From Chamaelirium japonicum (Eukaryota > Streptophyta > Magnoliopsida > Liliales > Melanthiaceae): a stretch of 64,000 bases of DNA. The DNA lies in contig OX393557.1 of assembly GCA_947650365.1 (NCBI GenBank), positions 26,410,385-26,474,384 on the forward strand, written 5' to 3'. A model generated the notes under the pieces. The model was given only the letters and a program-made list of their open reading frames with translations, was not told the origin of the DNA and made no database searches. How positions within the stretch are numbered: the stretch's first letter is position 1; every line of letters starts with the position of its first letter. Positions 47,534 to 58,980 of this stretch are shown here, in pieces. The position numbers were made by a program, and so were the translations under genes.

Positions 47534-48724
47534 CGCTAATCCTATTGTGCAATAAATCATCAACAGTTGCCCCCTCTTTGTTTCCTCGCTAAGAACAAGA
47601 ATACCAAGAAGCAGAAAAAGAGAAAAGCAGCATAAGAGAAAGGAGAAGAATCTTGGTTCTCTCTCTTTCTTCCTCTCCTTATCTCCATGAAAGGAAGCCC
47701 CAAGCCCTTTCTGTCGTGTGATGAGGAGCGCCTACCCTCTCTGTCTTCTCTCAACGATAGGTCACCCCACATTAATAGGGATACTCGAGGCACCCGAAGG
47801 CACCCCATATTAAAGATTAGTCGCAACAGACCTCCGAAAGCAACCTAATAAACTATGTTTGAGTTTTCACGTGAAATACCATAAAGAACACCATCTGGCT
47901 GCCCATTTTTGTTGTGGGCTCCCCCAAGTCGCAGCATCCTTTTATCGAGGGCACACAGCCTCCTAAAAAGTTTATTATTGTCAGTCCGCTGATTTGAATC
48001 CTCATTTCCAAGGATATTTTGTATTTGATTTGATTGAAGAATTATTCAGGTGACCTCCCTAGACCTCCATTTTCCATAATTCGAGAGTTATTCTTTTGAT
48101 TTTTGAGGGATCCTATTGGTCGTCACTCGTCACTCATCCATTTGATATGATAGCTTCAGTCATCATGTCAATAGTTATTCTTTTGATTACCATGGTGACC
48201 AGTTTTGTTAGATCCTCAACCCATTGACACCAAAGCGTGACTAATTTTCTTCTAAGGGTAACATCATCAACAGCTTTTCTCAATCCATGCGACTGAAATA
48301 ACACATGACAGAAGAAGCTTCAGCAGGGCATACGTATCTTCACATCCTTGGGCAAACAACAAAGAAGGAAACCTCCTCAACAATAAGAAGACGCAGAGAT
48401 CTCTACTTTTCAACCCGATTGGCAAACAAAATCCATGGAGATCCAACAAGAAGAAAAGCCTCAACATTCTAAAACTTCTAAGAAAATATGGGGTAAAATT
48501 TGAGCATCTGAATTTGAGCTCTCCGTGAAAACTTTGCTATGGTGGTCGTGCAATTAGCAAGCATGCCTCTCGTCCTCAACTTCCTTGTATAGGCTTCAAG
48601 CAATTGCCTGCAACAAAGGAAAATCAAAACCATCTAACGGGAAACCCAGTTCTACTGCCAATATTACTGCTGCCTCATCAACCACAATCATCGGCGCGGT
48701 TAGCCCAAGATAGCTTTTGGGCGT
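47531..48724. other. Spacer upstream of LINE 2 ORF2
   Basis: There are frames of up to about 90 codons on the minus strand (47,560-47,826, 48,267-48,467) without recognised motifs. The last 100 bases before 48,725 are probably the LINE inter-ORF region. Confidence 0.4.
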
Positions 48725-49953
48725 ATGAGTATTGTACCGTGGAATTGTAGGGGCAACTAGGGAGACAGAACAATTCTCAATCGCAAGGCTCTCCCCAAAT
48801 CGACTTCACCACAACTGTACTTGATTTCAGAAACAAGGTATAGTCTAGAACAATCTGAAAATATTCTTACACCTCTTCGTTTGCAAATCCATCACATTGT
48901 TATGTCGGTTGGCCTATCAGGTGGACTTTGGCTTTCATGGCGAGATGGAATTCCCGTGAATATCATAAGATCTATGGAATACTTTATTATGGCTCATGTA
49001 AAACATACTTCTCTAAGACAGACTTGGTTTCTGGTGTGTGTTTATGGCGCCCACTGCAAGGCTACACGGCAAAAGGTCTGGGAAGGCATTCTTCAATTAA
49101 GAAAATCTTGAAGATCCTGGCTGTTGTCTCAAGGTTTTCAACGCCATCTATCAAAGGCGCAACTAGGCTCCTCAAGGCTCAAGCCTGGCGCCTCTCTTAG
49201 GGAGCGCTTTGACCCATTGAGGCCCAGGTGCACCTAGGCGCGTCTGGCTGCACCAAGGCCAGGCACTTCGAGCGCCCGGTTTAAAACCAAAAAAAAAAAA
49301 AACGTATTCTTTTTTGCAGTCTTTAACTTTTTTCCTTCACACTTCTTCCCTAAAACCCTAAAAGCCCCCTAAACATCCCAAATTGATTTCTTGCTTAAAA
49401 AACCCTCCAAAAACCTTTGATTTGGTGAAAATCAAAGTTTATCCCTAAACCTATATTTTATTCAATTCATTTCCAATTTGGGTTCAACCCCAAACACAGT
49501 TGGAGTGCTTTCGACAATGTGAGTGCAAAACTCAAAATACATTTTACCCTTGGCAACGCTAGCCATGTTATTTTAAGTTCTTAACATCAATTTCTAATTT
49601 TATAGACTTGTTATTTTAAGCCCCTAACCTAAATATTTCAGTTCTAGTATCTATCAGTATTTCACTGGAGATTTTAGTTGATGTTATGCTTATGCTATTT
49701 GAGGATATTTGTCCTCTTTATCATTTTTTATATCGTGGCTTTCATCTTGTTTTGCTTAAATTCATCGTATAAATGTTAATTTTAATATGGGGAGAGGGGG
49801 AACGTAAGGGGGCTTTAGATCCCATGAAAAAATTTTAAAAAATATATAGTAAAAAACCCCATGCTTGTGCCTAAGGTTGTCATATCGTGTATCGTTTTTC
49901 CTATTTTGTGTATCGTGTATCGTATCGTGTATCGCAAGATACGGTTAAATTTA

Positions 49954-49991
<38 letters not shown>

Positions 49992-50437
49992 ATAAATATA
50001 GAAAGTACGTACTAGAATATTAAATATGAAAAGTCAAGTAGAAGAGTAAGACATTCCCTATAATTTCACATCAAACATAACATTGGCCTATACAAAAAAT
50101 ATGATGTATATATTTCTATAAAAAAGAAATCGTAATAAGTATTATCTATGATCTTTCACTATATTGTTCTCAAAATATTCGAATGATCAATGAAGACAGA
50201 ACAAAAACTCAAAAAGTAGAAAGGTCTTATTTTTTAATCTCCACTGTATCTACATCATCAATTTGATCATCACCAATAGATAATTTATCACCACTTGCAT
50301 CTTTATCTTCCTCTAATGCCTCTTGCACCTCTTATTCATATTCATTTTCATCCTCATTGCCTTATTCAAAGTCATCCACTTCTTTCCTTTAGCCTTCCTT
50401 TATAAACATAGATTCATTAGCCCTCTACTAAGAAGTA

Positions 50438-50440
<3 letters not shown>

Positions 50441-50526
<86 letters not shown>
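50441..50526. repeat. (AT)n microsatellite, 86 bp
   Basis: Pure AT run. The Ile-Tyr frames on both strands here are artefacts of it. Confidence 0.95.
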
Positions 50527-50528
<2 letters not shown>

Positions 50529-50679
50529 TAGAAATGGAATCCAATAACTATTGAAATTAGCGAAGTCGTAGATATTTGGTGCTCCAAGCTCTAGAAAATT
50601 TTTAAAAACAAATGGCATTGGGCTCCGACAACTCTAGAGAAAGATTTGTAAAACACCTATAAACTTGTAAAAAAAAGGG

Positions 50680-50912
50680 TTATTTTGACTTTGCCCCCTC
50701 AAATTTTGCCTTGAATTAGACTTTACCTGCCATATTTTCATTAATTAGACTTTACCCCCCAAAACTAACTGTTCCGTTAGCTCACCCCCCAAAACTTTAT
50801 TTCTTTTCCGCCAGCTCATCCTTTCTCTTAGATGGTGAGCTGACGGAACAGTTAGTTTTGGCGAGTAAAGTCTAATTCAAGGCAAAATTTAGGGGGCAAA
50901 GTCAAAATAACC
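50680..50912. mobile_element. Foldback MITE, 233 bp
   Basis: The two halves are inverted copies. The left begins GGTTATTTTGACTTTGCCCC and the right, read inward, begins identically. Pairing continues through GCCTTGAATTAGACTTTAC and, after a 35-base offset, AACTAACTGTTCCGT. It sits between A-rich runs that could be its target duplication. It lies within the 49,127-51,131 insertion. Confidence 0.75.
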
Positions 50913-51275
50913 AAAAAAAAAAAAATCTTGTTTTGCTTAAATTCATCTTGTTTTGCTAAAATTCATCGTATAAAATTTAATTTTAAAATGGGGAGAGGGG
51001 GAACGTAAGGGGGCTTTAGATCCCATGAAAAAATTTAAAAAAATATATAGTAAAAAACCCATGCTTGCGCCTAAACTCGAACCTATGCATACTTAGGCAA
51101 AGGCGCACACCTTGGGCCTAAGTCGCACCTGGGCTGTTGGCTGCATAAATGCAATTAGCAGTAAAGCAAAAAAACAAGGGGGGACTAGGGTCAGGAAAGA
51201 CATGATACGAGATTTCAAGAAGTTTATCAACTTGACAAGGCTTTTTCATTTAAGATACTTATGTCCAATATACAC

Positions 51276-51816
51276 CATAGTTATCAAGGCGTCAAGGCGA
51301 GGCTAGGCGCCCGGAGGGAGCCTAGGAGCCTAGGAGCCTAGTCGTGGCCTTATGTGTATAGGCGTGACCTTATGTGCATAGACATTCTCCAAGCACGGGT
51401 ATATAGTCTATACTTGTAGGTATATATGTAATAGGAAATAATATAACACCTTACTAACATGAAATTGAACATATTATAGTCAAATGCATGCAACACAATG
51501 ACACATACATAGTATAAACAAGTAAACAACAAAATGAACAAATAGAATACAAACACTTGCTAACATAAAATTGAGCATATTCTAATAAAATGCATACAAC
51601 ACAATGAACACATAGTATAAATAAGTATACAACAACAAAATGAACAAAGAATATAGGGACGGGTTGGGTTATACTTAAAAAAAAAACAGAAATCATTGCT
51701 TAAAACTAGGCGTGCGCTTAGCCTAGGTGCGCCTAGGCCACCACTTAGTGAGGTGCGCCTGGGCGCACTGGGGCCTAGCTGTCTCCGGGCGCCTAGGCCC
51801 GCTCCTTGACAACAAT
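51276..51816. mobile_element. MULE-like MITE in LINE 2, 9-bp target duplication
   Basis: AATATACAC flanks the element exactly at 51,267-51,275 and 51,817-51,825. The ends are inverted: CATAGTTATCAAGGCG on the left and ATTGTTGTCAAGG read inward from the right, both followed by GCCTAGGCGC words. The centre is AT-rich, with a roughly 130-base partial duplication (ACACAATGA, AACAAAATGAACAA words at 51,490-51,540 and 51,600-51,650). Removing it rejoins the LINE endonuclease at PIYT. Confidence 0.9.
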
Positions 51817-52616
51817 AATATACACTTAGACGAATCGAAGGCAACCCAAATGGCATATATGGAAACGATTAGATAGAGTGATGGACAACCCTCTTTGGCG
51901 GAGTATATTCTATAGTGATATTGTCTTTCAACTACCTTCGATAGGGAGTGATCAATGCCCTGTCCTTCTAAAAACTACACTCAATACCCCACCCACGAAA
52001 AAGAGTTTTCAAATTTGAAGCAATGATGATAAAGGATCGGGACTTCATACTATAATAACAGATAACTGGCGATTTTTTTGTAAACACCCAAATCGTAATT
52101 CTCTTCAAAAAATATATAGATTGAAGGCAATATTTGGGAGCGGAAGGTTAAATCCAAATCTCCTTCTCTCAAGGCCATGCAATCCATTAAGGAAGAGATA
52201 ACGTCCATTCAAGCCCAAGAAATTTCAATGGAACAGCTTCAAAGAGAGAAACTTGTCTAATAATATGAGGACCTACTGGTGAAAAATGAAGTATTTTGGC
52301 ATCAACGGGATGAATTAGTTTGGATCAAAGAAGGGGACCGTAATACAAAGTAATTCCACATTTCAACGCTCAATAGGAGGATGAAAAATCATATTTAATG
52401 TATCCAACTTCCCACTGGCAAATGGGCATACGAGGGTAAAATCATTTCTACTTGCTTCATTAATTACTTAACAAATATATTTTCCACATCTAACCCAAAG
52501 AAAACATGCCAAGTGACATATTTTCCCAAACCCCACATATATCCAATCTTGAAAATGAAATAAGGTGCAAGATTCCTGAAGAACATGAGATACACAAAAT
52601 TCGTGAACATGAAAAA

Positions 52617-53273
52617 CTAGCAGAATTCAAGAACCAGTATCGCATATGAAATGAAATTGGAATCAAAAAACCCTAGAGATAGCTTGCCTCTTCGAAAAGC
52701 CTTCCCAATCCGGTATGACAAGTTCGCATCAACAGTCGCGAACGAAACTTGATTGTAGGTCAGCTGCACTGCCTCCCATGCACTTTCCCTGATCCCCTTC
52801 TCCTCCTTGGGGAGGTGAAGACCCAGCATCGCCCTTGCGATCTTCCTGGGGCCCTTGCCCGCCAGATCGGGCCTGCTACTTGCTTCAGCCTTTAAGCCAA
52901 GATCGACCACGTTCAGAACCTCAAAAGCCGCCAGTAGGTGATCAAGATGCTGGATGTTGGGGATGTAGAACTCGAATATCTCTTCCTTCAAGAAATTTTG
53001 GAGTCTGGGTGAGGGCTCTTTCGTGTTGAAGATCTAGTAGATCAGGGATTGCTGCCCTATGCAGATGGTGACCAGAGAAACACGCCCGGTGCTCTTGCTA
53101 AGCTTCAGGTCAAGGCCGACGACAAGGTCGACGAGGTGCCGACGCTGGAGGCGGAGGCTCTCGACGATCCATTCATCGACCACAGCCGTAGAGGATGTAA
53201 CTGTGGTGATGATACGATACTCCAAGATCCTGACGAATAACGTCTGAGGCGCAGCTTCAATCGTAATCGACAT
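52617..53273 (-). pseudogene. Werner-like 3'-5' exonuclease (WEX) gene, left palindrome copy
   Basis: The start MSITIEAAPQTLFVR at 53,273 lies just downstream of a (CT)n leader. The order is then VVDEWIVESLRLQ, VVGLDLKLSKSTGRVSLVTI and CIGQQSLIY, followed by TAG. After the stop the frame continues IFNT, LQNFL, FYIPNIQHLDHLLAAFEVLN, DLAGKGPRKIARAMLGLHLP and YNQVSFATVDANLSYRIG, to a stop at 52,617. Length without the TAG would be about 218 residues, usual for plant Werner-like exonucleases. The fold is DnaQ/RNase H; here motif I reads DLK rather than DxE, so activity is doubtful. The TAG is CAG in the right copy, a single C-to-T change. It may be a retired gene. Confidence 0.75.
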
Positions 53274-53284
53274 GAGCGCAGGGG

Positions 53285-53288
<4 letters not shown>

Positions 53289-53324
<36 letters not shown>

Positions 53325-53341
53325 AGAGAGAGAGAGAGAGA
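53289..53341. repeat. (GA)n in the WEX leader, left arm
   Basis: GA run with one GGGG interruption. On the coding strand it is a CT-rich leader just upstream of the WEX ATG, a common position for such tracts in plant 5' leaders. Confidence 0.9.
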
Positions 53342-53604
53342 TGGGGGAGAAATACGGGCAGCGGGCTCGTTTGAGTTTTGAGAGAAATGGGGTGCCATCT
53401 GGAATCCGGAAGCTTCTTTACATTTGACGGCTGTGATCAAACATGATCTATGATCCTCTGAAGGAAGATAAGACGGTACATACCAAGGGTTCATCGAAGT
53501 CCGACAATGGTGGCCGTTTGATCACGGCGGCATCGGCAGCCGGACCCGCTTAACTTCGACATCCAATCACGGTGGCCGACGACCCCTCTATGGCTCGAGG
53601 GAGG

Positions 53605-54303
53605 GCTGGCAATTTTGGACCCGACACGGCAGACCCGACACGAAGTTAGCGGGTCTGGGTCAGGGTTAAACGGGTTCGGATCATAAACGGGTTGACACTG
53701 TAGATCCGGGAAGACCCGTTTAAAATTCAACGGGTCGTGTCTACCCGCAATCCGATACTGTAATATATAGTACCAGCAGGTCTATCGAGTCAGATCGGGT
53801 CGAGTCAGATTGGGTCGGATCGGGTCAACTGAATAGACTCGTGTAGTAAACTGATCTTATCGGGCCTACCCGTTTATAAGCGGGTCGGGTACGGTTGTAG
53901 GATCTAGACACGATTAGTTAAACGGGCCGGGTCAGGGTCTAGGGGTTCGTGTCGTGTCCAAAACCCCTAGACCCTGACCCGGCCCGTTTAACTAATCGTG
54001 TCTAGATCCTACAACCGTACCCGACCCGCTTATAAACGGGTAGACCCGATAAGATCAGTTTACTACACGGGTCTATTCAGTTGACCCGATCCGACCCATT
54101 CTGACTCGACCCGATCTGACTCGATAGACCGTACTATATATTACAGTATCGGATTGTGGGTAGACACGACACGTTGAATTTTAAACGGGTCTTCCCGGAT
54201 CTACAGTGTCAACCCGTTTATGATCCGAACCCGTTTAACCCTGACCCAGACCCGCTAACTTCATGTCGGGTCTACTGTGTCGGGTCCAAAATTGCCAGCC
54301 CTA
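53605..54303. mobile_element. ACCCGAC-rich element forming the palindrome centre
   Basis: Both outer ends read inward AGGGCTGGCAATTTTGGACC, similar to the TAGGGATGGCAA terminus of hAT-like elements in this window. The two halves are inverted copies of about 340 bases made of GGGTCGGG and ACCCGTTTA words, meeting at 53,948-53,961. The element may be a foldback MITE, or half of one duplicated with the palindrome. No coding frame. Confidence 0.55.
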
Positions 54304-54560
54304 CCCTCGAGCCATAGAGGGCTCGTCGGCCACCGTGATTGGATGTCGAAGTTAAGCGGGTCCGGCTACCGATGCCGCCGTGATCAAACGGCCACCATTG
54401 TCCGGCTTCGATGAACCCTTGGTATGTACCATCTTATCTTCCTTCAGAGGATCATAGATCATGTTTGATCACAGTCGTCAAATGTAAAGAAGCTTCCGGA
54501 TTCCAGATGGCGCCCCATTCCTCTCAAAACTCAAACGAGCCCGTTGCCCGTATTTCTCCC

Positions 54561-54562
<2 letters not shown>

Positions 54563-54609
<47 letters not shown>
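54563..54609. repeat. (CT)n in the WEX leader, right arm
   Basis: Pure CT run 13 bases upstream of the ATG at 54,622. It lacks the GGGG interruption found in the left arm. Confidence 0.95.
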
Positions 54610-54611
<2 letters not shown>

Positions 54612-54621
54612 CCCTGCGCTC

Positions 54622-55002
54622 ATGTCGATTACGATTGAAGCTGCGCCTCGGACGTTATTCGTCAGGATCTTGGAGTATCGTATCATCACCACAGTTACAT
54701 CCTCTGCGGCTGTGGTCGATGAATGGATCGTCGAGAGCCTCCGCCTCCAGCGTCGGCACCTCGCCGACCTTGTCGTCGACCTTGACCTGAAGCTTAGCAA
54801 GAGCACCGGGCGTGTTTCTCTGGTCACCATCTGCATAGGGCACCAAGCCCTGATCTACCAGATCTTCAACACGAAAAAGCCCTCACCCAGACTCCAAAAT
54901 TTCTTGAAGGAAGAGAGATTCGAGTTCTACATCCCCAACATCCAGCATCTTGATCTCCTACCGGCGGCTTTTGAGGTTCTGAACGTGGTCGATCAGGATT
55001 AA
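54622..55002 (+). pseudogene. WEX gene, right palindrome copy, 3'-truncated
   Basis: An uninterrupted 126-codon frame starts MSITIEAAPRTLFVR and runs through VVDEWIVESLRLQ, DLDLKLSKSTGRVSLVTI, CIGHQALIYQIFNT and FYIPNIQHLDLLPAAFEVLN to VVDQD and a stop created by the joint with block D1. It keeps CAG where the left copy has TAG. The C-terminal half, including the SVDANL-type motif with the last acidic residue, is missing, so an active exonuclease is unlikely. The CT-rich leader and upstream flank are the same as in the left copy, so it may still be transcribed. Confidence 0.75.
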
Positions 55003-58000
55003 ATGATTTTGAGCCAAAGCTGGGGGGGGGGGGGGGGGGGGGGGGGGTTAGAGGGTAATTATCCATCAGATGAAAATCAAAGAAGGCATGTAACTATGTC
55101 CGCCAAGGGATTACCAGTAGAGAAGGCAAGAAGCATATCTTGATCATACTCGTTACGTCGTCAAATAACATTCTACCGAGCCGAAGCCTTTCGCCAAACT
55201 GCTGCAGATAGAAAAGAAACAAAGCTTCTTGATAAAGATATAGTAAATGATAAGAGACCAATATCAATACAAAAAAGAATCAAAACTTGCACAGTACCAA
55301 TTTATTTAAATGATAGGCATTTATAAGTTCATGCACTCGACAGATAGTTAAGCCAGATCTGTTGGACAGGTAGGGCCATCCAGATTCATCATCAAGATCA
55401 GGCCATCATGCTAAGTTGTGAATGAGAGAATCCGGTTTCGATGGATCATGATCCAAATCCAACTGCTAATGAACAATTACGTCATGCACCAATTACATTT
55501 TATGTATTGAAGAAAATATATACTAATGAGTCGTGGCAAGCCAAACATACGAGAAGAGGTTCATGATAATTGCAAATCAATCTCCTCATTAATATCTTTA
55601 AAATAGACAAGAACTCAATGTGAGAGTATGACTTTGCTTTTAAAACTAAATTCTAACTGCTTTTGAACAATTATCATGTCTACATCGATGCCGCATATAA
55701 CATGCAATAGAATGACCTACGGAATCAATAATTGTCATGTCTAAGAACTACTTCTACTGAATAATTCTCTAGGTCAATTGCAGAGATAACAACTCAAAAG
55801 ACTAAGTAGTCGAGTTTGATTAAATAAGTGGTTGGCAATAAGACGTAGGTCCAACACGATCTTTCACTACAATAGGTAAACCCCTAGAGGTCCTCAAGTG
55901 CGCATTGAAAAACTCAATCAGCACAGACCAAGGTTCTAACACAAGTCTAGGTGTGACTACCACCTACAAGATTCTACCAAGAGGAATCTGGAAGTCAAAC
56001 TTACTAGTCACTAGACAACACACTCGATTCTTTTTATGAATTTTTCATATCAACTCACATTTTGAGTTGTCCAAGTCTTGACCAACTAATTAATAAAGCA
56101 CTCTTAGTTACGCCTAACCTTTAAATCAACTCCTTTTTAGCTCAAAAATTCCACAAGATGTAGAACTATATGCACATCTAGAAAATCATGGTCCGTCAAA
56201 GAAAATTTTAAATGAATAAAAAATTTTCTATATAAACTATTTTTTTTCAGACCTAGTAAAAAAACAATGTTTGACATTTCAGCATACTTTTTGCACGATT
56301 TCAAACTTTCATAACTTTCTTGTTTTAAATACGTTTTCGAAATCATTTGAAATATTATTTTAACAATTACCTAATCTTTATTTTGAAATTTTATTTATCC
56401 ATAAAAAAAATCAAAAAATATTTAAAAAATATAAATCAAAACCAAACAAAACAAGACTGCACAAAAACACACGAGACTCAAGACTTAAATATATACAAAA
56501 CATGTTATGTGAAGCTCTACACCCCTATATAGGGGTACAAATATTATTTGAGTGTTCCAAAGTGTGTATTTATACTTGGTTTATGACTATCTAGGATTTC
56601 CCTGAAAAATTCTATTAAAATTCAATATTTTCACCATTTCTATAAAACCGCAATATTTCAACACTGTCAAAATATTTTCACAAAATATTTCCATATCCAG
56701 AGTATCGAAATATTGGTCTAAATGGAAAATTTAAACCTTGAATCCGGCCAACATGTTGATGAAGCCGGTTCCATTGGCTAAGTTCAAGCATTGTCTGAGC
56801 TTGGCCAAGATGGTTTAAGAAGTTTCGCACCTTCAGGGTACTGGCACCGTTAGGGTGCTTTCGGCGTGTCTTCGGGATGTGCTTTGGGACGCCGAAGAGT
56901 TATCATTTAGGCACCGTAAGAGCGCAGGTGGAGACGACAATCGGATTTTGATTTGTGATGTCTCATCAAGGTAAAGATTGGTGAAGATAGCTCGACACAA
57001 ACCCTCTACCTCTCTGGTTCAATGTTCACACGACTAACAGACCAGGTCGTGCACACTAATCATTGTCGATCATACCAGTATTTTTAGCCGAGTCAATTAT
57101 AGTTATAGGGTTAAATACCGGTATAGTCCTCAAGGATTGTGACTGCGTAACTAGGGTCTAATTCTAAGGATTAAAGCAATTAGGGGAATAGAGTTGAAAG
57201 ATGATTGCAAATTAATTAAAACTAATATTAAGTAATTAAATTAAAAAGAGAGAGATCAAGTTGGAAGAGTCTAGGGCGGAGAATCCACCACTAGCCATGC
57301 ACTAGTCTCTTTATGCCAATTAGGGTTTGTTAATTTCAATAGAGCATTTCGATCTATCATGATTGGGAATCGCAATGAGATCGAAACTGTGTTAATCATC
57401 TTCGATGCCATGAGTTATCTTCGGTCAGCACGATCTGGTGGGAGCCTATGCACGTGACAAGGACCAGACGAAACTGGCATGCACGTGAGGGGGGGTGTTG
57501 GAGTTTAGTCTCACATTGGCTAGCGAGCAGTGTTATCTTCATATACCCTTTGTGGACCTCCCCTTACAACCTAGGTTTTGGTGTGTGAGGGTATTTAACA
57601 ATTGTATGTTCAATTAATATTTCGCTCGATAAAGCACATCTTTTCCTTTGCTTCACACAGCCTATGTTACTTCCTCACGAGAACAATACCATGGTTCAAC
57701 CTATCTACGTTAAATCAATATATACTTGACATCTCTCAGAGAGAACATAGCCTCGGGCCTGGAATGTCGACCTTATTCTATCAAAGTCACAACCTTGTGC
57801 CTCTAGTTGAGAATGAAACCCGCAAGCTTTTATCGTTTATGAAGAGCTAGTATTTATAATTAGTTGTCCACTATGAAGTCCGATATAAATTACCTCAAGC
57901 ATTAGCTAATAGGCTCAAGGCAATAGTTCTTATTATTATCTCATGTTTTCTAAGGATCAACTTTTTCAGGTGCAAGAGATGCTCATTTCTTGATGTCTAG

Positions 58001-58918
58001 CCCAAAAGAACTCAAACTCATCGCCATCATATCTGATATGGACTCAAGGCACTAGTTCTTATTATCATCTCTCATGTTTTCTGAGGATCAACATTTCCAG
58101 GTGCAGGAGATGCTCATTTCTTGATGTTAGGGATGGCAACGGTGCGGTTTAAAATCGCAAACCGCGGAAAACCGCACCGCATGGTGCGGTTTTGGTTTGC
58201 CAAAATAAAAAACCGTCGCGGTGCGGTGCGGTTTCGGTTTACGGTTTCGGTGTTGTGGTGCGGTTTCGGTTTTACCTAAAACCGTAAAAAACCGCACCGT
58301 TTAGACCATTATAATGTAAAACTTGAGGGGGCATTTATAGACACGAATTTCGTATGACCCGGACCCGACTTACGTGTACCAACGCGGATGCAAACCCGAC
58401 GCGCAGACCCGACTCGCACGCACCAGTGCGGACCCGGACCCGATTCGCACCCAGCAAAAGAGGAGCGGACCCCAAGCTTAAAGGGGGGGCCGGCCCCTAC
58501 TAGGGTCCGAACTCCATGGGGCCGGCCCTACTAGGACCCGAACCCCATGGGGGGCCGGCCGGCCCTGCAAGGAAAAAGAAAAGAAAGGAAAGAAAAGAAA
58601 AGGAAAGAAAAGAAAATGAAAGAAAAGAAAGAAAAGGAAATAAACACCGCCATGCGCGGGGGGAGGTTGCGTATGACGTCTGCACACACGCGGATCTGCA
58701 CCGATCCCTCGATCCAACGCACAAGAAGAAGCGCCCGATCGCCATCGATTTCGTGTGCAAACTCCAGCCATAATTGCCCCGCCAGGAAAGGAAAGCGAAT
58801 GAAGACTTATTCCCCTCATCAATGGATGAATAAATCTTGGGTAATTAAGAGGGAGATATCAAAGGGATTTAAAATTAAAAAAAAACTTCCCATATCTCCC
58901 CCCCCCCCTCCTTTTGCC

Positions 58919-58926
58919 TATAAATA
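58919..58926 (+). promoter_or_regulatory. TATA-like box of the hAT cargo
   Basis: TATAAATA lies in CCTATAAATAGAGG after a C-rich tract, about 150 bases before the first ATG of the 237-codon frame. An AATAAA at 60,664-60,669 in GCGCAATAAAGACG would be the matching poly(A) signal 1.7 kb downstream. Similar TATA plus GCGCAATAAA layouts occur in plant LTRs, so the cargo may be an LTR piece. Confidence 0.5.
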
Positions 58927-58980
58927 GAGGGGGAGGGGGAAGGTTCGAAAGGTCGGTTGAAGACTGAAGACGCAGCGCGG

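Larger units (their letters stand above)
49127..51131. mobile_element. 2.0 kb insertion in LINE 2 (GCGCC-rich ends, AT-rich core)
   Basis: GGCTGTTG flanks it at 49,119-49,126 and 51,132-51,139. Deleting the insert and one copy restores a continuous LINE sequence, so this is a true insertion. The left 150 bases and right 60 bases are rich in GGCGC words. Inside, about 130 bases at 49,747-49,877 are repeated directly at 50,930-51,073 (GGGGAGAGGGGGAACGTAAG and onward), bracketing a 1.05 kb segment with GTGTATCGT repeats, (ATT)n at 49,955-49,985 and (AT)n. No transposase. Clear terminal inverted repeats were not seen. Confidence 0.65.
48725..52610 (+). mobile_element. LINE 2, L1-type, fragment with two nested insertions
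   Basis: ORF2 begins MSIVPWNCRG at 48,725, followed by a TAG, then TSPQLYLISETRY, LSGGLWLSWRDG and WFLVCVYGAH. It reaches WLL at 49,118, where an insertion begins. It resumes at about 51,140 as INAISSKAKKQGGTRVRKDM up to PIYT, is interrupted again at 51,276-51,816, and continues with MDNPLWRSIFYSDIVFQLPS and DQCPVLL. The pre-RT block NEVFWHQRDELVWIKEGDRN follows near 52,290. Homology fades at about 52,610, before the catalytic RT motifs. It has many stops and is dead. Confidence 0.8.
52902..54994. repeat. 2.1 kb palindrome (inverted duplication)
   Basis: The left arm 52,902-53,947 and right arm 53,962-54,994 are inverted copies, 1,046 and 1,033 bp, around a 14-base centre. They differ by scattered substitutions and by the lengths of the GA/CT tracts. 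Each arm contains, from the outside in, most of the WEX coding region, its CT-rich leader, about 230 bases of upstream flank and an ACCCGAC-rich element. Block D1 copy 2 starts exactly at the right edge. Confidence 0.95.

Noticed and set aside
50323-50618. Ile-Tyr repeat frames on both strands
   Set aside because: Direct translation of the (AT)n microsatellite.
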